Part shown: piece by piece, positions 47,801-57,356 of the stretch
Numbering within the stretch: position 1 is the first letter of the stretch
How the letters are laid out: each line of letters begins with the position of its first letter
Assembly (NCBI GenBank): GCA_002723085.1
Contig: PBNK01000036.1
Span: 1-64,000 of the forward strand
Direction: 5' to 3'
Source of the DNA: Crocinitomicaceae bacterium
Lineage (GTDB): Bacteria; Bacteroidota; Bacteroidia; Flavobacteriales_D; Parvicellaceae
Length of the DNA stretch: 64,000 nt
Notes under the pieces: generated by a model
What the model saw: only the letters and a program-made list of their open reading frames with translations
The model's database searches: none
What the model was told of the DNA's origin: nothing
Made by a program: the position numbers and the translations under genes

Positions 47801-50800
47801 AATCTTCTTTCTCCAGAAAATAGATGGGGAGGGATAATGAGAACATTAACTACTAATGACTTTGAAGCAGCTAATATTGAATTTATACAGTTTTGGATGA
47901 TGGATCCTTTTAGCGAAGGTTCAATGAATGCGTTAGGAGAGCCAGCAACAAATGAAGATTCTCAAAATAGCACTGGAGGAGCATTGTATTTTAATTTAGG
48001 AAATATTTCTGAAGATATTTTAAGAGATGGAAGAAAAGCTTTTGAAAATGGATTGCCAGCAAATGGAGATTATTCAAATGCTGATATAGATTCAACATCT
48101 TGGGGATACGTCCCTACGACACAAGTTATTGTAAATGCTTTTGACAATAATTTATCCTCAAGAATTAATCAGGATGTTGGATTTGATGGAATGTCAGATG
48201 AATTGGAAAGACAGTTTTTTAGCGATTTCATTAGTCAGGCTCAAACAGTTATTTCTGATCCTGTTGCTTTGGGGAAAGTTATTTCTGACCCTTCTACTGA
48301 TAATTACAATTATTTTAGAGATGATGATTATGATTCTCAAGAGATTGATATTATTGGCAGATACAAGAACTACAATAATCCAGATGGAAACTCTCCTACA
48401 TCTGAAATGTCTGATACAATTAATTCACAAGGATTTCCTACATCAGCATCCACATTGCCAAATGTGGAAGACATTAATCAGGACAATAATTTGAATGAAA
48501 CAGAAAGTTATTTTCAATATAAAATAGAACTTAAGCCTCAAAACATGATTATTGGTAAAAATTACATTACCGATAGAATATTGTCTACACATGAAAAATC
48601 TGGCAAACAAGTTTATTGGTATCAATTTAGAGTTCCTTTAAGAGAGTTTTCAAAACAAGTAAATGGGATTCAAGACTTTAGGGCTATCCGTTTTATAAGA
48701 ATGTTTATGAAAGGCTGGAATCAAGATGTAACGCTAAGGTTTGCAAGACTAGAGTTGGTTAGAGGGGAATGGAGAGCTTATTTAGGCTCATTATTAACTA
48801 ACGGAGAGTATTTACAACAAGAAGAGACAAACACTACATTTAATATAAGTGCTGTAAATACCGATCAAAACAGCAATCGGGAGCCAATTCATTATGATTT
48901 ACCTGATGGGATTCGTCAAGAAACAAATGCTCAAACTGCCAATTTTGCTTTAATGAATGAACAAAGTATGGTGATGGATATTTGTGGGCTTCAAGATGGT
49001 GATGCAAGAGCAGCATATAGAAATATAAATTTAGACATTAGAAACTATAATAAAATCAAAATGTTTGTTCATGGCGAGTCAAATTCAGCTATAGATCAGG
49101 TATATGACGATGATGTTACTGTTTTTGTTCGCTTGGGGACTGATTTTGTTTCTAATTATTATGAATATGAAATGCCTTTAAAAATTTCTCCTTGGCATGT
49201 TCATACATCTTCATCTATTTGGCCTGATGAAAATAAAATGGTTATTGATTTAAACCAACTTAAACAAGTTAAAATGAATAGAAATAGTTCAGGATTTTCT
49301 ATTTTAGAAAGGTTCACTCAACAAGATTTAGAAAACCCTTCATCAAACATTTCTGTAATTGGGAATCCAAATTTACAAGGTCTTAGAACTATAATGATTG
49401 GTGTCAGGAATCCAAAAAGTGATGATGTGGACAATCAGTGGCAACCTGATGATGGACTAGAAAAATGTGTTGAAGTTTGGGTAAATGAATTAAGATTAAG
49501 TGACTTTAATGAAAGTGGGGGTTGGGCAGCCATTGGAAGGCTGAATGCGAACTTAGCTGATTTTGCAGATCTTTCATTGGCGGGCAATTACTCAACTCCA
49601 GGTTTTGGAAGTATTGACAAGAAAGTTGGAGAAAGACAGCAAGAATTTATATATGGTTTTGATGCCTCAAGTACAGTTAAATTAGATAAGTTTTTTGGGG
49701 AAAATTCAGGAATTAATTTACCTATGTATGTTGGGTATTCTAAAAACGTAATCAAACCGCTTTATGACCCACTTAATCCAGATCTTATTTTTGAGTCAGG
49801 AGTTCAAGAGACTCCTAGCGATTGGTCAAATCGACTTCGAGATGGCTTAGACTTAACTGAGAGAAAATCCATTAATTTCACCAATATTACCATTAATAAG
49901 ACATCAAAAAAAACCAAAAAACCTGACCCTGGTTCAAGAAAGTCTAAAACAGAAATCAATGATGAAGAAACAACTAAACCAAGAGAAACTAAATTGCCAA
50001 AATCTAAAGGGAAAGCACTAAAAATGCCTTGGGACATTTCAAACTTTAGTTTAACATATTCATTCAATGAGTTTTTTCACAGAGATATAAACACAAGACA
50101 GGATTTACAAAGAAACTATCTAGGGAACATTAATTATACCTATAATAGTGGGGTAAAGCCTTTTGAGCCATTTAAGAAAAATAAATTTTTAAGAAAATCT
50201 AAATGGTTAAAACCAATATCAGATTTTAATGTTTTTTTATTGCCCAAACAAATTGCAGTAAGATCAAATATTAATAGAACTTATAACATCTTTTCTACAA
50301 GATATAATTTTCCTGGAGGTGAAAACATGGAGGTGCCACAATATAGCAAGCAATTCAATTGGGACCGCCTATATGATTTTAAATATGACATTACTAAAGC
50401 ATTAAAATTTGATTTAAAAGCCACTAATAGAGCATTTTTAAATGAAACACCCGGTAAAGTTGATTATGGGATTTTTGGTTACAACCGAGAAACTGCTCAG
50501 GATTCAATAATGTCAAGTTTTAGAAGTTTTGGAGAAACCATGAGTTATAATCATGTTGGAAATGTAACTTTTCAATGGCCATTTAAAAAGTTTCCATTAA
50601 CAAACTGGATATCTTTGACCACTAGATATTCTGGTAACTTTGATTGGACAAGAGCTCCCTTGGCTTTAACTAATGATACATTAAATGTTGGAAACATAAT
50701 TCAGAATTCAAGAGTCGTTTCTTGGAGCGGAAAGTTAAACTTCATTACATTATATAATAAGGTCCCATATTTAAAGAAAATAAATAAGAAATATGGTAGA

Positions 50801-52330
50801 AGCAGCATTTCTCGAAGGTCTAGTAGGACAACAAAAGGAGGGTCTAAGTCTGTTAAGTCTGAAGAGGAGGAGGATAAGAAAGGAGGAAATAAGTCAAAGA
50901 AAAAAGAAAGTAATTTTAATCTACTTGATCAATTTGCAAGAGTTATAATGTCTGTAAAAAGTGTGAATGCTACATTTAACACAAATGATGGTTTATTGTT
51001 GCCTGGTTATTTGAACTACACCAATATGATGGGAATGGATGACGATTGGGGAGGGCCAAGTTTAGCTTTTATAAGTGGAGGTTATCAAGAAAGGGACATG
51101 CTAGGGAATAAAACCAATAGAATTTTTGCAAATGATGTATATCAAAATAGCTGGATGGTTGATTCTTCCAATTTTAAATACATCAGCACTCAATACACAG
51201 TTAATCATACAGAAAACATGAACTTTAAAGCTTCAATTAAGCCAATAAATAGTTTAAGAATAGATTTAACTGCTGATAGGAATTTGATGGAAAACCGAAC
51301 TGCGAATTTAGGGATTGAAGATGATGAATTTAATTTATTAAATAATCAATTTAATGGGTCGTTTAGTACCTCTATTATTACATGGAAAACAGCTTTTAGT
51401 CAAGATAAAATAGTTGATAGTACTTTATCAAATGCTATATGGGAAAATTTACAAAGTGTTAGACCTGAAATTTCTCAATTACTTGGTCAAGAAAACCCTT
51501 ATTCTAATAATGTAGCTAATGAAGCTAATTATGCTGGAGGATATGGAAGTTCACAACAAGACGTTATAATTGGAGCGTTTTTAACAGCATATCAAGAGCT
51601 ATCTCCTACGTCAAACAACATAAAACCTTTAGGGCATAGAATCCCTTTACCCAATTGGAGAATAACATTTGATGGAATTGGTAAAATAAAAGCATTTAAA
51701 AAAATAATTAAAAATTTGTCCTTTACTCATGCTTATCGCTCAAACTTTACTCTTGGAAATTACACTACCAACCTTAGTGGACAATGGGACCAATCAGGAA
51801 ATCCAACAGAATTAGATATTACAGGAAATTTCATTTCTCAAAAGCAAATCATGTCTATGTCTATTTTAGAACAATTTGCTCCTCTTTTGGGTATGGATTT
51901 AACGCTTGCTAATAACATTTCTGTAAAGCTTGAAATTAAAAAAGATAGAAATATTGCGCTCAGTTTATCAAATAATCAAATTACTGAAATAAAAGGAAGT
52001 GAAATGGTTATTGGCTCTGGATATACATGGCGATCTTTACAATTACCATTTAAAATCAGCGGAAAAGCTATTGAACCGAGTGACCTTAGAATGAGGATAG
52101 ATATTTCCATTAGAGATAACAAAACAATTACAAGAAAAATAATTGAAAATCAAAATCAAGCAACAGCTGGACAAAGAATGACTTCTATCAAGTTTTCTGG
52201 CGATTATAATTTGACAAAGCAATTAATGCTTAGGTTATATTTTGATAGAATAGTTAATACACCATTTGTTTCTACTTCTTTTCCAACAGCTAATACAAAC
52301 GCTGGATTTGCTTTAAGATTTCAGTTGTAA
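44891..52330 (+). CDS. sprA: SprA, the type IX secretion system outer-membrane translocon
   Basis: A 2479-residue giant beta-barrel protein, the channel through which T9SS cargo crosses the outer membrane (also called Sov in Porphyromonas). A signal peptide (about 1-27) is followed by repeated segments typical of the family: FGSDFVEIRPQGSAELSFG, MDIGFNYNTEATFDFENQLK, PGENGTSYIDDFEGSQS, and SYFQYKIELKP. A Lys-rich polar loop occurs near residues 1665-1705 and 1975-2010. The C-terminus ends NAGFALRFQL, as expected for an outer-membrane barrel. The start codon is TTG at 44891; no in-frame ATG gives a signal peptide. Confidence 0.97.
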   Translation: MFKINKNIYLVFFVFGLTTISKSSLASFDIKEYSAVLDSPEVNLIYPISDPLDPTNFTQGLIDFQLPLNITNSIQYDPLTNQYIFNSLLGDSMTFRNPSTMSLEDYLNQETENAMSDFWKQKLNEQSDYKFDNEEDAPEIKLPDTKPLFGSDFVEIRPQGSAELSFGLNSSRTDNPVLPEKQRRITTFDFDQKIQMNLTGKIGDLMDIGFNYNTEATFDFENQLKLNYSGEEDDIVQKLEAGNVSLPLNSSLITGSQSLFGVKSELKFGRVTATTVLSQQKGQKKEIEVAGGAQVNEFEISADNYEENRHFFLSFYARNNYDKSMETLPIITSGVQIQRIEVWVTNRTNNFTNTRNVLGFTDLGEPSSNNIENQLWAVSGASVPDNVHNTLYNTIKTNSSVRNYVNASNELTGPNYNMVQSVEFEKLENARLLNSNEFTYNAVLGYISLNQALNNDEVLAVAYQYTYNGKTYQVGELSTDGIAGQEALYLKLLKSTVRNPKVKLWDLMMKNVYSLGAYQVDPLNFRLDIWYNNPSSSIDINYIPKTGVDNKLLIQLLDLDRLNQQMATYADGLFDFVPVTANQGKIPNGGTINPRNGRLYFTTIEPFGKTLDQKLSAEGISSSIRKTVVFQELYDSTKTAAQQIPELNRFKIKGTYQSSASSDISLNSMNIPQGSVVVTAGGQILTEGVQYTVDYNLGRVKILDEGILSSGTPIKISLESNSLFSVQLKSLMGTHLDYKISKNANVGATLMRLTEKPLTQKVNIGDEAIQNTMLGVDGAYKTEIPLITRLVDMLPFIETKEKSMINFSGEVAALIPGHNSAISVPGENGTSYIDDFEGSQSTIDIRTFNNWVLASVPQGQPDLFPEASLYNDVNYGKNRAKLSWYVVDPLFHNNNFGLTPSHINGNDIIQHNHNMRQVLVDEVFPGTNLSTGQLTNVPVFDISYFPSERGPYNYDVNTSFYSDGVDPSNGNLLSPENRWGGIMRTLTTNDFEAANIEFIQFWMMDPFSEGSMNALGEPATNEDSQNSTGGALYFNLGNISEDILRDGRKAFENGLPANGDYSNADIDSTSWGYVPTTQVIVNAFDNNLSSRINQDVGFDGMSDELERQFFSDFISQAQTVISDPVALGKVISDPSTDNYNYFRDDDYDSQEIDIIGRYKNYNNPDGNSPTSEMSDTINSQGFPTSASTLPNVEDINQDNNLNETESYFQYKIELKPQNMIIGKNYITDRILSTHEKSGKQVYWYQFRVPLREFSKQVNGIQDFRAIRFIRMFMKGWNQDVTLRFARLELVRGEWRAYLGSLLTNGEYLQQEETNTTFNISAVNTDQNSNREPIHYDLPDGIRQETNAQTANFALMNEQSMVMDICGLQDGDARAAYRNINLDIRNYNKIKMFVHGESNSAIDQVYDDDVTVFVRLGTDFVSNYYEYEMPLKISPWHVHTSSSIWPDENKMVIDLNQLKQVKMNRNSSGFSILERFTQQDLENPSSNISVIGNPNLQGLRTIMIGVRNPKSDDVDNQWQPDDGLEKCVEVWVNELRLSDFNESGGWAAIGRLNANLADFADLSLAGNYSTPGFGSIDKKVGERQQEFIYGFDASSTVKLDKFFGENSGINLPMYVGYSKNVIKPLYDPLNPDLIFESGVQETPSDWSNRLRDGLDLTERKSINFTNITINKTSKKTKKPDPGSRKSKTEINDEETTKPRETKLPKSKGKALKMPWDISNFSLTYSFNEFFHRDINTRQDLQRNYLGNINYTYNSGVKPFEPFKKNKFLRKSKWLKPISDFNVFLLPKQIAVRSNINRTYNIFSTRYNFPGGENMEVPQYSKQFNWDRLYDFKYDITKALKFDLKATNRAFLNETPGKVDYGIFGYNRETAQDSIMSSFRSFGETMSYNHVGNVTFQWPFKKFPLTNWISLTTRYSGNFDWTRAPLALTNDTLNVGNIIQNSRVVSWSGKLNFITLYNKVPYLKKINKKYGRSSISRRSSRTTKGGSKSVKSEEEEDKKGGNKSKKKESNFNLLDQFARVIMSVKSVNATFNTNDGLLLPGYLNYTNMMGMDDDWGGPSLAFISGGYQERDMLGNKTNRIFANDVYQNSWMVDSSNFKYISTQYTVNHTENMNFKASIKPINSLRIDLTADRNLMENRTANLGIEDDEFNLLNNQFNGSFSTSIITWKTAFSQDKIVDSTLSNAIWENLQSVRPEISQLLGQENPYSNNVANEANYAGGYGSSQQDVIIGAFLTAYQELSPTSNNIKPLGHRIPLPNWRITFDGIGKIKAFKKIIKNLSFTHAYRSNFTLGNYTTNLSGQWDQSGNPTELDITGNFISQKQIMSMSILEQFAPLLGMDLTLANNISVKLEIKKDRNIALSLSNNQITEIKGSEMVIGSGYTWRSLQLPFKISGKAIEPSDLRMRIDISIRDNKTITRKIIENQNQATAGQRMTSIKFSGDYNLTKQLMLRLYFDRIVNTPFVSTSFPTANTNAGFALRFQL

Positions 52331-52400
52331 GAGAAATTTTAATTTTTGTAAATTTTACTCCTATTTTTTGTTTATTTGTATAAATTAAAAACATGACAAC

Positions 52401-52778
52401 ATGAATGTTCCAAAAGATTTAAAATACACTAAAGACCATGAATGGGTGAAAATTGAAGACGATATTGCCATTGTAGGGGTTACTGATTTTGCTCAAGGAG
52501 AACTTGGGGATATTGTTTATGTTGAGGTTGAAACTGTTGATGAAGAACTTGATAGAGAAGAGGTTTTTGGAACGGTTGAGGCCGTTAAAACTGTTTCGGA
52601 TTTGTTCATGCCTATTTCTGGAGAAGTTATAGAGTTCAATGAATCTCTTGAGGAAACACCAGAAAAAGTTAATGAAGATCCCTATGGCAAAGGTTGGATG
52701 ATTAAAATAAAAATTACAGATTCATCTGAACTAGAAGATTTGCTATCTCCTGAAGATTATGAATCATCTATTTCTTAG
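52401..52778 (+). CDS. gcvH: Glycine cleavage system H protein
   Basis: A 125-residue lipoyl carrier protein. The lipoyl-lysine is K63 in [18 protein letters not shown], and the start [17 protein letters not shown] is typical. It shuttles the aminomethyl group between the P, T and L proteins, none of which are in this window. Its place right after sprA is a recurring arrangement in Bacteroidota. Confidence 0.97.
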   Translation: MNVPKDLKYTKDHEWVKIEDDIAIVGVTDFAQGELGDIVYVEVETVDEELDREEVFGTVEAVKTVSDLFMPISGEVIEFNESLEETPEKVNEDPYGKGWMIKIKITDSSELEDLLSPEDYESSIS

Positions 52779-52886
52779 ATAAATTTGGCATATTTTTTTC
52801 TTAAGTAGTTATTAGAATATATACTATTTATACTCATTTAACGTTTTTATTATTGAAAAAGGAAATTAATTATTTAAATTTACAAC

Positions 52887-53570
52887 ATGGAAAGTAAGAA
52901 AAATCCAAAAGTTGATAGTGGAGATTTACAATCAAGATCAGTATTTGTTTTAACAGGACTTGTTTTGATTATAGCTTCTGTTCTTTGCATGTTTGAGTAT
53001 AAAAAGATAGATGAACTTGCTTCAAGTATTGAATCTTCTTTGTCTGCTCTTGAAGATGAAGAGATACTGGAACTTAGTCAACCGGACCAACCACCACCAC
53101 CACCACCACCACCACCACCACCAGCACCACCTGAAGAAGTTGAGGTTTTAGAAGAAGATGACGAAAGAGAAGAAACCCAAGAAATTATAATAGAACAAGA
53201 AGCTGAAGTGGTAATTGTTGTTGAAGAAGAGGAAGATGAGGGTCCAGTTGTTGAAGAAATTTTTGATGTTGTTGAAGAAATGCCAGAGTTCCCAGGTGGT
53301 GCAGCAAAACTTTATGAATACTTAGGCAAAAACATAAAATACCCTGAAATGGCCAAAGAAAATGGGATTCAAGGTAAGGTATTTGTTAAATTTACTGTTA
53401 TGTCAGATGGTAAAATTAAGAATGTAGAAGTTGTAAGGGGGGTTCATAAAACACTTGATAACGAAGCTCTTAAGGTTGTCAAAGAAATGCCAAAATGGAC
53501 ACCAGGAAAGCAAAGAGGAAAAGCAGTTAATTGTAATTTTACAATACCAATTAAATTCAAAATTAGTTAA
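52887..53570 (+). CDS. tonB: TonB-family energy transducer
   Basis: A 227-residue inner-membrane protein that couples the proton-motive force to outer-membrane receptors. A single span lies at residues 18-36, then a periplasmic linker with eleven Pro in a row followed by Ala-Pro-Pro, an acidic Glu/Val-rich stretch, and a C-terminal TonB domain (about 135-227) with FPGGAAKLYEYLGKNIKYP and GKVFVKFTVMSDGKI. A TTG-19-TAAATTTA arrangement upstream (52853-52882) may be its promoter, one base off consensus. It converges on cysN with a 4-base overlap. Confidence 0.93.
   Translation: MESKKNPKVDSGDLQSRSVFVLTGLVLIIASVLCMFEYKKIDELASSIESSLSALEDEEILELSQPDQPPPPPPPPPPPAPPEEVEVLEEDDEREETQEIIIEQEAEVVIVVEEEEDEGPVVEEIFDVVEEMPEFPGGAAKLYEYLGKNIKYPEMAKENGIQGKVFVKFTVMSDGKIKNVEVVRGVHKTLDNEALKVVKEMPKWTPGKQRGKAVNCNFTIPIKFKIS
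53091..53123 (+). repeat. (CCA)11 trinucleotide repeat in tonB
   Basis: Eleven uninterrupted CCA units encode the polyproline run of the TonB linker. Copy number could vary by slippage without shifting the frame. Confidence 0.9.
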
Positions 53571-54829
53571 AGAATCATCCCCGCACCGACAGTGTTGTTG
53601 GTGCCTTCATCAATTAGTATTAAGCTACCAGTATTTCTATTTTTTGAGTAATTGTCAAAAAATAAAGGTTTTGTTGTTCTTATTGATATTCTAGCTATAT
53701 CATTAGCGCCAATTTGTACTCCTTCTTCAATGCGATGAAGTGTATTAATATCCATTTTATATTGAATATTTTTAACCATACATCGAACTTCTTTTGAAGT
53801 ATGTTTAATAATATATTTACCTCTTAACTCTAAAGGTTTTTCATCCATCCAACAAACCATTAAATCAATATCTTGAGAAGAAATAGGCTGATTATTTTCT
53901 CTAACAATCATGTCTCCTCTGCTTATGTCAATGTCGTCTTCCAAACAAATAGTAATTGACATGGGAGCAAAAGCCTCACTAATTTCTCCATCAAAAGTAT
54001 TAATAGATTTTATGATAGATTCAAATCCAGATGGAAGTATGGTTACTTTGTCACCTTTTTTGAAAACTCCTCCAGCAATTCTCCCTCCATATCCTCTAAA
54101 ATCATGAAATTCTTTTTTTTGAGGCCTAATAACATTTTGAACCGGAAAGCGACAATCTATATGATTATGATCTGAAGCAATATGAATATTTTCTAATGTA
54201 TGAAGCAAGGTACTGCCTTCATACCAAATCATTTTCGATGATCGATTGACTACATTATCACCATTTAAAGCACTTATTGGAATGAATCTAATGTCTTTAG
54301 TTTTAAGTTTAGAGCTAAACCCAACTAAATCAGATTTTAATTTTTCATATTTTTTTTGATCGTAGTTCACTAAGTCCATTTTGTTTATACAATAAACAAT
54401 GTGTGGAATTCCAAGTAATGCAGCAATAAATGAATGTCTTTTGGTTTGTTCTACAATCCCGTTTCTTGCATCTACTAGTATTATGGCTAGATTTGCAGTA
54501 CTTGCACCGGTAACCATATTTCTCGTATACTGGATATGGCCTGGAGTATCTGCAATAATAAATTTTCTATTTGGAGTAGCGAAATAACGATAAGCTACAT
54601 CAATGGTAATTCCTTGTTCTCTTTCCGCTCTTAATCCATCAGTAAGAAGGGCTAAATTTACGTTTTCTTCTCCTTTTTTTTCACTTGCTGTTTCAATGGC
54701 CTCTAGTTGATCTTCAAAAATTGATTTAGTATCATACAAAAGTCTACCTATAAGGGTGCTTTTCCCATCATCAACACTACCGGCTGTGGTGAAGCGCAAT
54801 AAGTCCATATTTAAGTAATTATTCTCCAT
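53567..54829 (-). CDS. cysN: Sulfate adenylyltransferase subunit 1 (GTPase)
   Basis: I place the start at ATG 54829 (MENNYLNMDLLRF), 420 residues; a longer frame to 54940 overlaps cysD too far. It is an EF-Tu-like GTPase that drives ATP sulfurylase: G1 GSVDDGKST at residues 17-25, G2/G3 with ITIDVAYRYF and DTPGH, G4 NKMDLV. Two beta-barrel domains follow. There is no C-terminal CysC fusion; cysC is a separate gene. It follows cysD by 7 bases and forms cysC-cysD-cysN on the minus strand. Confidence 0.95.
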   Translation of the reverse strand: MENNYLNMDLLRFTTAGSVDDGKSTLIGRLLYDTKSIFEDQLEAIETASEKKGEENVNLALLTDGLRAEREQGITIDVAYRYFATPNRKFIIADTPGHIQYTRNMVTGASTANLAIILVDARNGIVEQTKRHSFIAALLGIPHIVYCINKMDLVNYDQKKYEKLKSDLVGFSSKLKTKDIRFIPISALNGDNVVNRSSKMIWYEGSTLLHTLENIHIASDHNHIDCRFPVQNVIRPQKKEFHDFRGYGGRIAGGVFKKGDKVTILPSGFESIIKSINTFDGEISEAFAPMSITICLEDDIDISRGDMIVRENNQPISSQDIDLMVCWMDEKPLELRGKYIIKHTSKEVRCMVKNIQYKMDINTLHRIEEGVQIGANDIARISIRTTKPLFFDNYSKNRNTGSLILIDEGTNNTVGAGMIL

Positions 54830-54836
54830 TTTAATT

Positions 54837-55742
54837 TTAAAAATATCCTTCTTTTTTTCTGTCTTCCATTGCTGCTTCAGATCTTTTATCATCAGATCTT
54901 CCTCCTCTTTCTGTAATTCTTGATGCAGCAACTTCATCAATTATTTTATTTAAATCATCAGCATTTGATAATGTAGCACCAGTACAAGTTGCGTCTCCAA
55001 TGGTTCTAAACCTTATTTGCATTTCTGTAATGTGTTCAGACTCTTTAGTTTCAACAAAATCTGTTTTAGCCATAATTACTCCATCTCTTTCAAAACAAGG
55101 TCTTTTGTGGGAGAAGTATAAACTTGGTATTTTTATGTTTTCAGCCAATATGTATTGCCAAATGTCCATTTCAGTCCAATTACTAATTGGAAAAGCTCTA
55201 AAATGTTCACCAAAATGTTTTTTCCCATTAAATAGGTTCCATAGTTCAGGCCTTTGGTTTTTAGGGTCCCATTGTCCAAAATCGTCTCTATGAGAAAAGA
55301 ATCTTTCTTTAGCCCTAGCTTTTTCTTCATCTCTTCTCGCTCCTCCCATAGCGCAATCAAATTTATGTTCTTCAATAGCATCAAGAAGTGTAGTGGTTTG
55401 CAATTTATTTCTACTCGCATTTATGCCTTTTTCTTCAACAACTTTACCTTCGTTAATAGATTGCTGAACAGAAGCAATAATTAGCCGCCCTTGTGTTTCT
55501 TTAATTAGCCCATCTCTAAATTCATACAATTCAGGGAAATTGTGACCAGTGTCAATATGCATTAAAGGAAATGGAACATTAGCAGGGTAAAAAGCTTTTC
55601 TGGCTAAATGATAACATACTATTGAATCTTTACCCCCAGAAAATAAAAGTACTGGATTTTCAAACTGCGCAGCAACCTCTCTTAAAACATAAATTGATTC
55701 TGCATCAAGTTCTTTTAGATGTGTTAAGTTGTATTTGTTCAT
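54837..55742 (-). CDS. cysD: Sulfate adenylyltransferase subunit 2
   Basis: A 301-residue PP-loop ATP pyrophosphatase that makes adenosine 5'-phosphosulfate from sulfate and ATP with CysN. The PP-motif SGGKDS is at residues 35-40 (LLFSGGKDSIVCYHL); later come GGARRDEEKARAKERF and the C-terminal RGGRSDDKRSEAAMEDRKK, all typical. It lies between cysC (4-base overlap) and cysN. Confidence 0.97.
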   Translation of the reverse strand: MNKYNLTHLKELDAESIYVLREVAAQFENPVLLFSGGKDSIVCYHLARKAFYPANVPFPLMHIDTGHNFPELYEFRDGLIKETQGRLIIASVQQSINEGKVVEEKGINASRNKLQTTTLLDAIEEHKFDCAMGGARRDEEKARAKERFFSHRDDFGQWDPKNQRPELWNLFNGKKHFGEHFRAFPISNWTEMDIWQYILAENIKIPSLYFSHKRPCFERDGVIMAKTDFVETKESEHITEMQIRFRTIGDATCTGATLSNADDLNKIIDEVAASRITERGGRSDDKRSEAAMEDRKKEGYF

Positions 55743-56350
55743 TTATTAAATGATATTTTTGGGAGTATAGCGTTTATAATTTTTTGGCTCGAGGCTGCAA
55801 TATTAGCACCTTCAGTTTTAATTTCCAAAGAAGGTAATTTTGGAGCCTCAAATGGAGCAGAAATTCCAGTAAAGTTTTTCACCTCCCCTTTTCTAGCTAA
55901 TTTATATAGCCCCTTAACATCTCTTTCTTCACAAATATTTAATGGAGTATTTATGTAGATTTCAAAAAAATTATCTTCACCAATTATACTTTTAGCTAAA
56001 GATCTTATTTTTTCTGTTGGACTTACTAAACAGCAAATAGTAATTACACCACAATCAACAAAAAGTTTTGCTATTTCAGCTGTTCTTCTAACATTTTCTT
56101 CCCTGTCTTTTGTTGAAAAAGACAAGTTGTTGTTTATACCAAGTCTAATGTTGTCACCATCTAAAACTTGTGTTAAGAACCCATTTTTGTAAAGATGTTT
56201 GGAAACAGCTTTAGCAAGTGTGGTTTTCCCAGATCCAGAAAGACCTGTCAGCCAAATTACAATTCCTTTTTGATTTAGTAGTTTTTCTTTTTCAGTTCTA
56301 GATAGTAGGTCTTTTGAGGTAGAAAAAAGGTGTTTATTTGAAGATTCCAA
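55739..56350 (-). CDS. cysC: Adenylyl-sulfate kinase
   Basis: A 203-residue kinase that phosphorylates APS to PAPS. The P-loop GLSGSGKTT is at residues 36-44, followed by LDGDNIRLGINNNLSFS, REENVRRTAEIAKLF, and FTGISAPFEAP, all family signatures. Since no PAPS reductase (cysH) is seen, the PAPS may serve sulfotransferases rather than, or as well as, assimilation. It is the first gene of the cysCDN operon. Confidence 0.96.
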   Translation of the reverse strand: MESSNKHLFSTSKDLLSRTEKEKLLNQKGIVIWLTGLSGSGKTTLAKAVSKHLYKNGFLTQVLDGDNIRLGINNNLSFSTKDREENVRRTAEIAKLFVDCGVITICCLVSPTEKIRSLAKSIIGEDNFFEIYINTPLNICEERDVKGLYKLARKGEVKNFTGISAPFEAPKLPSLEIKTEGANIAASSQKIINAILPKISFNK

Positions 56351-56417
56351 TGGGTTATTTTAAAAACTCAAAGCTATAAAGATTTGAGAATAATTCTTAT
56401 AATAACCTCTGATTTAT

Positions 56418-56425
56418 TACATTTG
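56418..56425 (+). promoter_or_regulatory. Putative -7 box of the deoC operon
   Basis: TACATTTG matches TAnnTTTG exactly, 31 bases before the deoC ATG. A TTTG at 56383-56386 is 31 bases upstream, too far for a standard -33. Confidence 0.4.
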
Positions 56426-56456
56426 AGTAAGTAGTATAATTTTTAACTTAAGAATA

Positions 56457-57353
56457 ATGCTAATGAATATGATAAATACACCAAAGGTTGACAAGGTTGG
56501 TATTGAGGATAGAATATCCAGAATAACCAAAAGAAGTTTAAAAAAAGAGGCTAAAATGGAAGGCCTTAAAATGGCTTTAAATATGGTTGATCTTACTACT
56601 TTGGAAGGCATGGACACCAATAATAAGGTTAGTCAAATGTGTTACAAAGCTATGCATTTGCACGATGAGCATCCAGGATTGCCAACGGTTGCGGCAGTAT
56701 GTGTTTATCCTAATTTTGTAAAATTGGCAGTAAACTCACTTAAAGGGTCTGGAGTGAAAGTAGCTAGTGTTGCTACAGCATTTCCAAGTGGACACTCAAC
56801 ATTAGATATTAAAATAAAAGACACAAAACTTGCTGTTGATAGTGGAGCAAATGAAGTAGATATGGTAATAAGCAGAGGTAAATTTCATTCTGGAGATTTT
56901 AATTTTGTTTATGATGAAATTGCCTCAATTAAGGAAGCATGTGGTAAAGCAAGGCTTAAAGTTATTTTAGAAACGGGGGAATTAGGAAATTTAGATAATG
57001 TTAGAAAAGCTAGTGATATAGCGATGCTAGCAGGGGCTGACTTCATTAAAACATCAACTGGTAAGATTAAGCCTGCTGCTACTCTTCCGGTGACTTTAGT
57101 TATGCTCGAAGCCATAAAAGACTATTATTACAAAACAGGTATTATGATAGGCATGAAGCCGGCTGGTGGAATATCAAATGCTAAGTTAGCTCTACAGTAT
57201 TTATTGTTGGTTAAGGAAACTCTTGGAATAAAATGGTTAGACAATCATTGGTTTAGGTTTGGAGCAAGCAGCTTAGCCAATGATTTACTTATGCAAATAA
57301 TGAAACAAACAACAGGCTCATATCAATCAGCAAACTATTTTTCTAAAGATTAA
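56457..57353 (+). CDS. deoC: Deoxyribose-phosphate aldolase
   Basis: A 298-residue class I aldolase that splits 2-deoxyribose 5-phosphate into acetaldehyde and glyceraldehyde 3-phosphate. The Schiff-base Lys is K198 in DFIKTSTGK, with a second catalytic Lys in GMKPAGGIS. TLDIKIKDTKLAVDSGANEVD is also typical. The protein is longer than E. coli DeoC, with an N-terminal extension of about 30-40 residues; starts at 56463 or 56469 are possible. It is followed by two aldehyde dehydrogenase family genes, which could oxidise the acetaldehyde. Confidence 0.95.
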   Translation: MLMNMINTPKVDKVGIEDRISRITKRSLKKEAKMEGLKMALNMVDLTTLEGMDTNNKVSQMCYKAMHLHDEHPGLPTVAAVCVYPNFVKLAVNSLKGSGVKVASVATAFPSGHSTLDIKIKDTKLAVDSGANEVDMVISRGKFHSGDFNFVYDEIASIKEACGKARLKVILETGELGNLDNVRKASDIAMLAGADFIKTSTGKIKPAATLPVTLVMLEAIKDYYYKTGIMIGMKPAGGISNAKLALQYLLLVKETLGIKWLDNHWFRFGASSLANDLLMQIMKQTTGSYQSANYFSKD

Positions 57354-57356
57354 TTT

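Noticed and set aside
48135-48494. 119-codon ORF within sprA
   Set aside because: Alternate frame of sprA rich in Leu and Ile from AT-rich codons; no independent evidence.
53091-53123. CCA repeat as a CRISPR-like or mobile repeat
   Set aside because: It is a codon repeat inside the TonB Pro-rich linker.
54830-54940. Extended N-terminus of cysN
   Set aside because: The extension overlaps cysD in another frame, is highly charged without family similarity, and ATG 54829 gives the normal CysN start.
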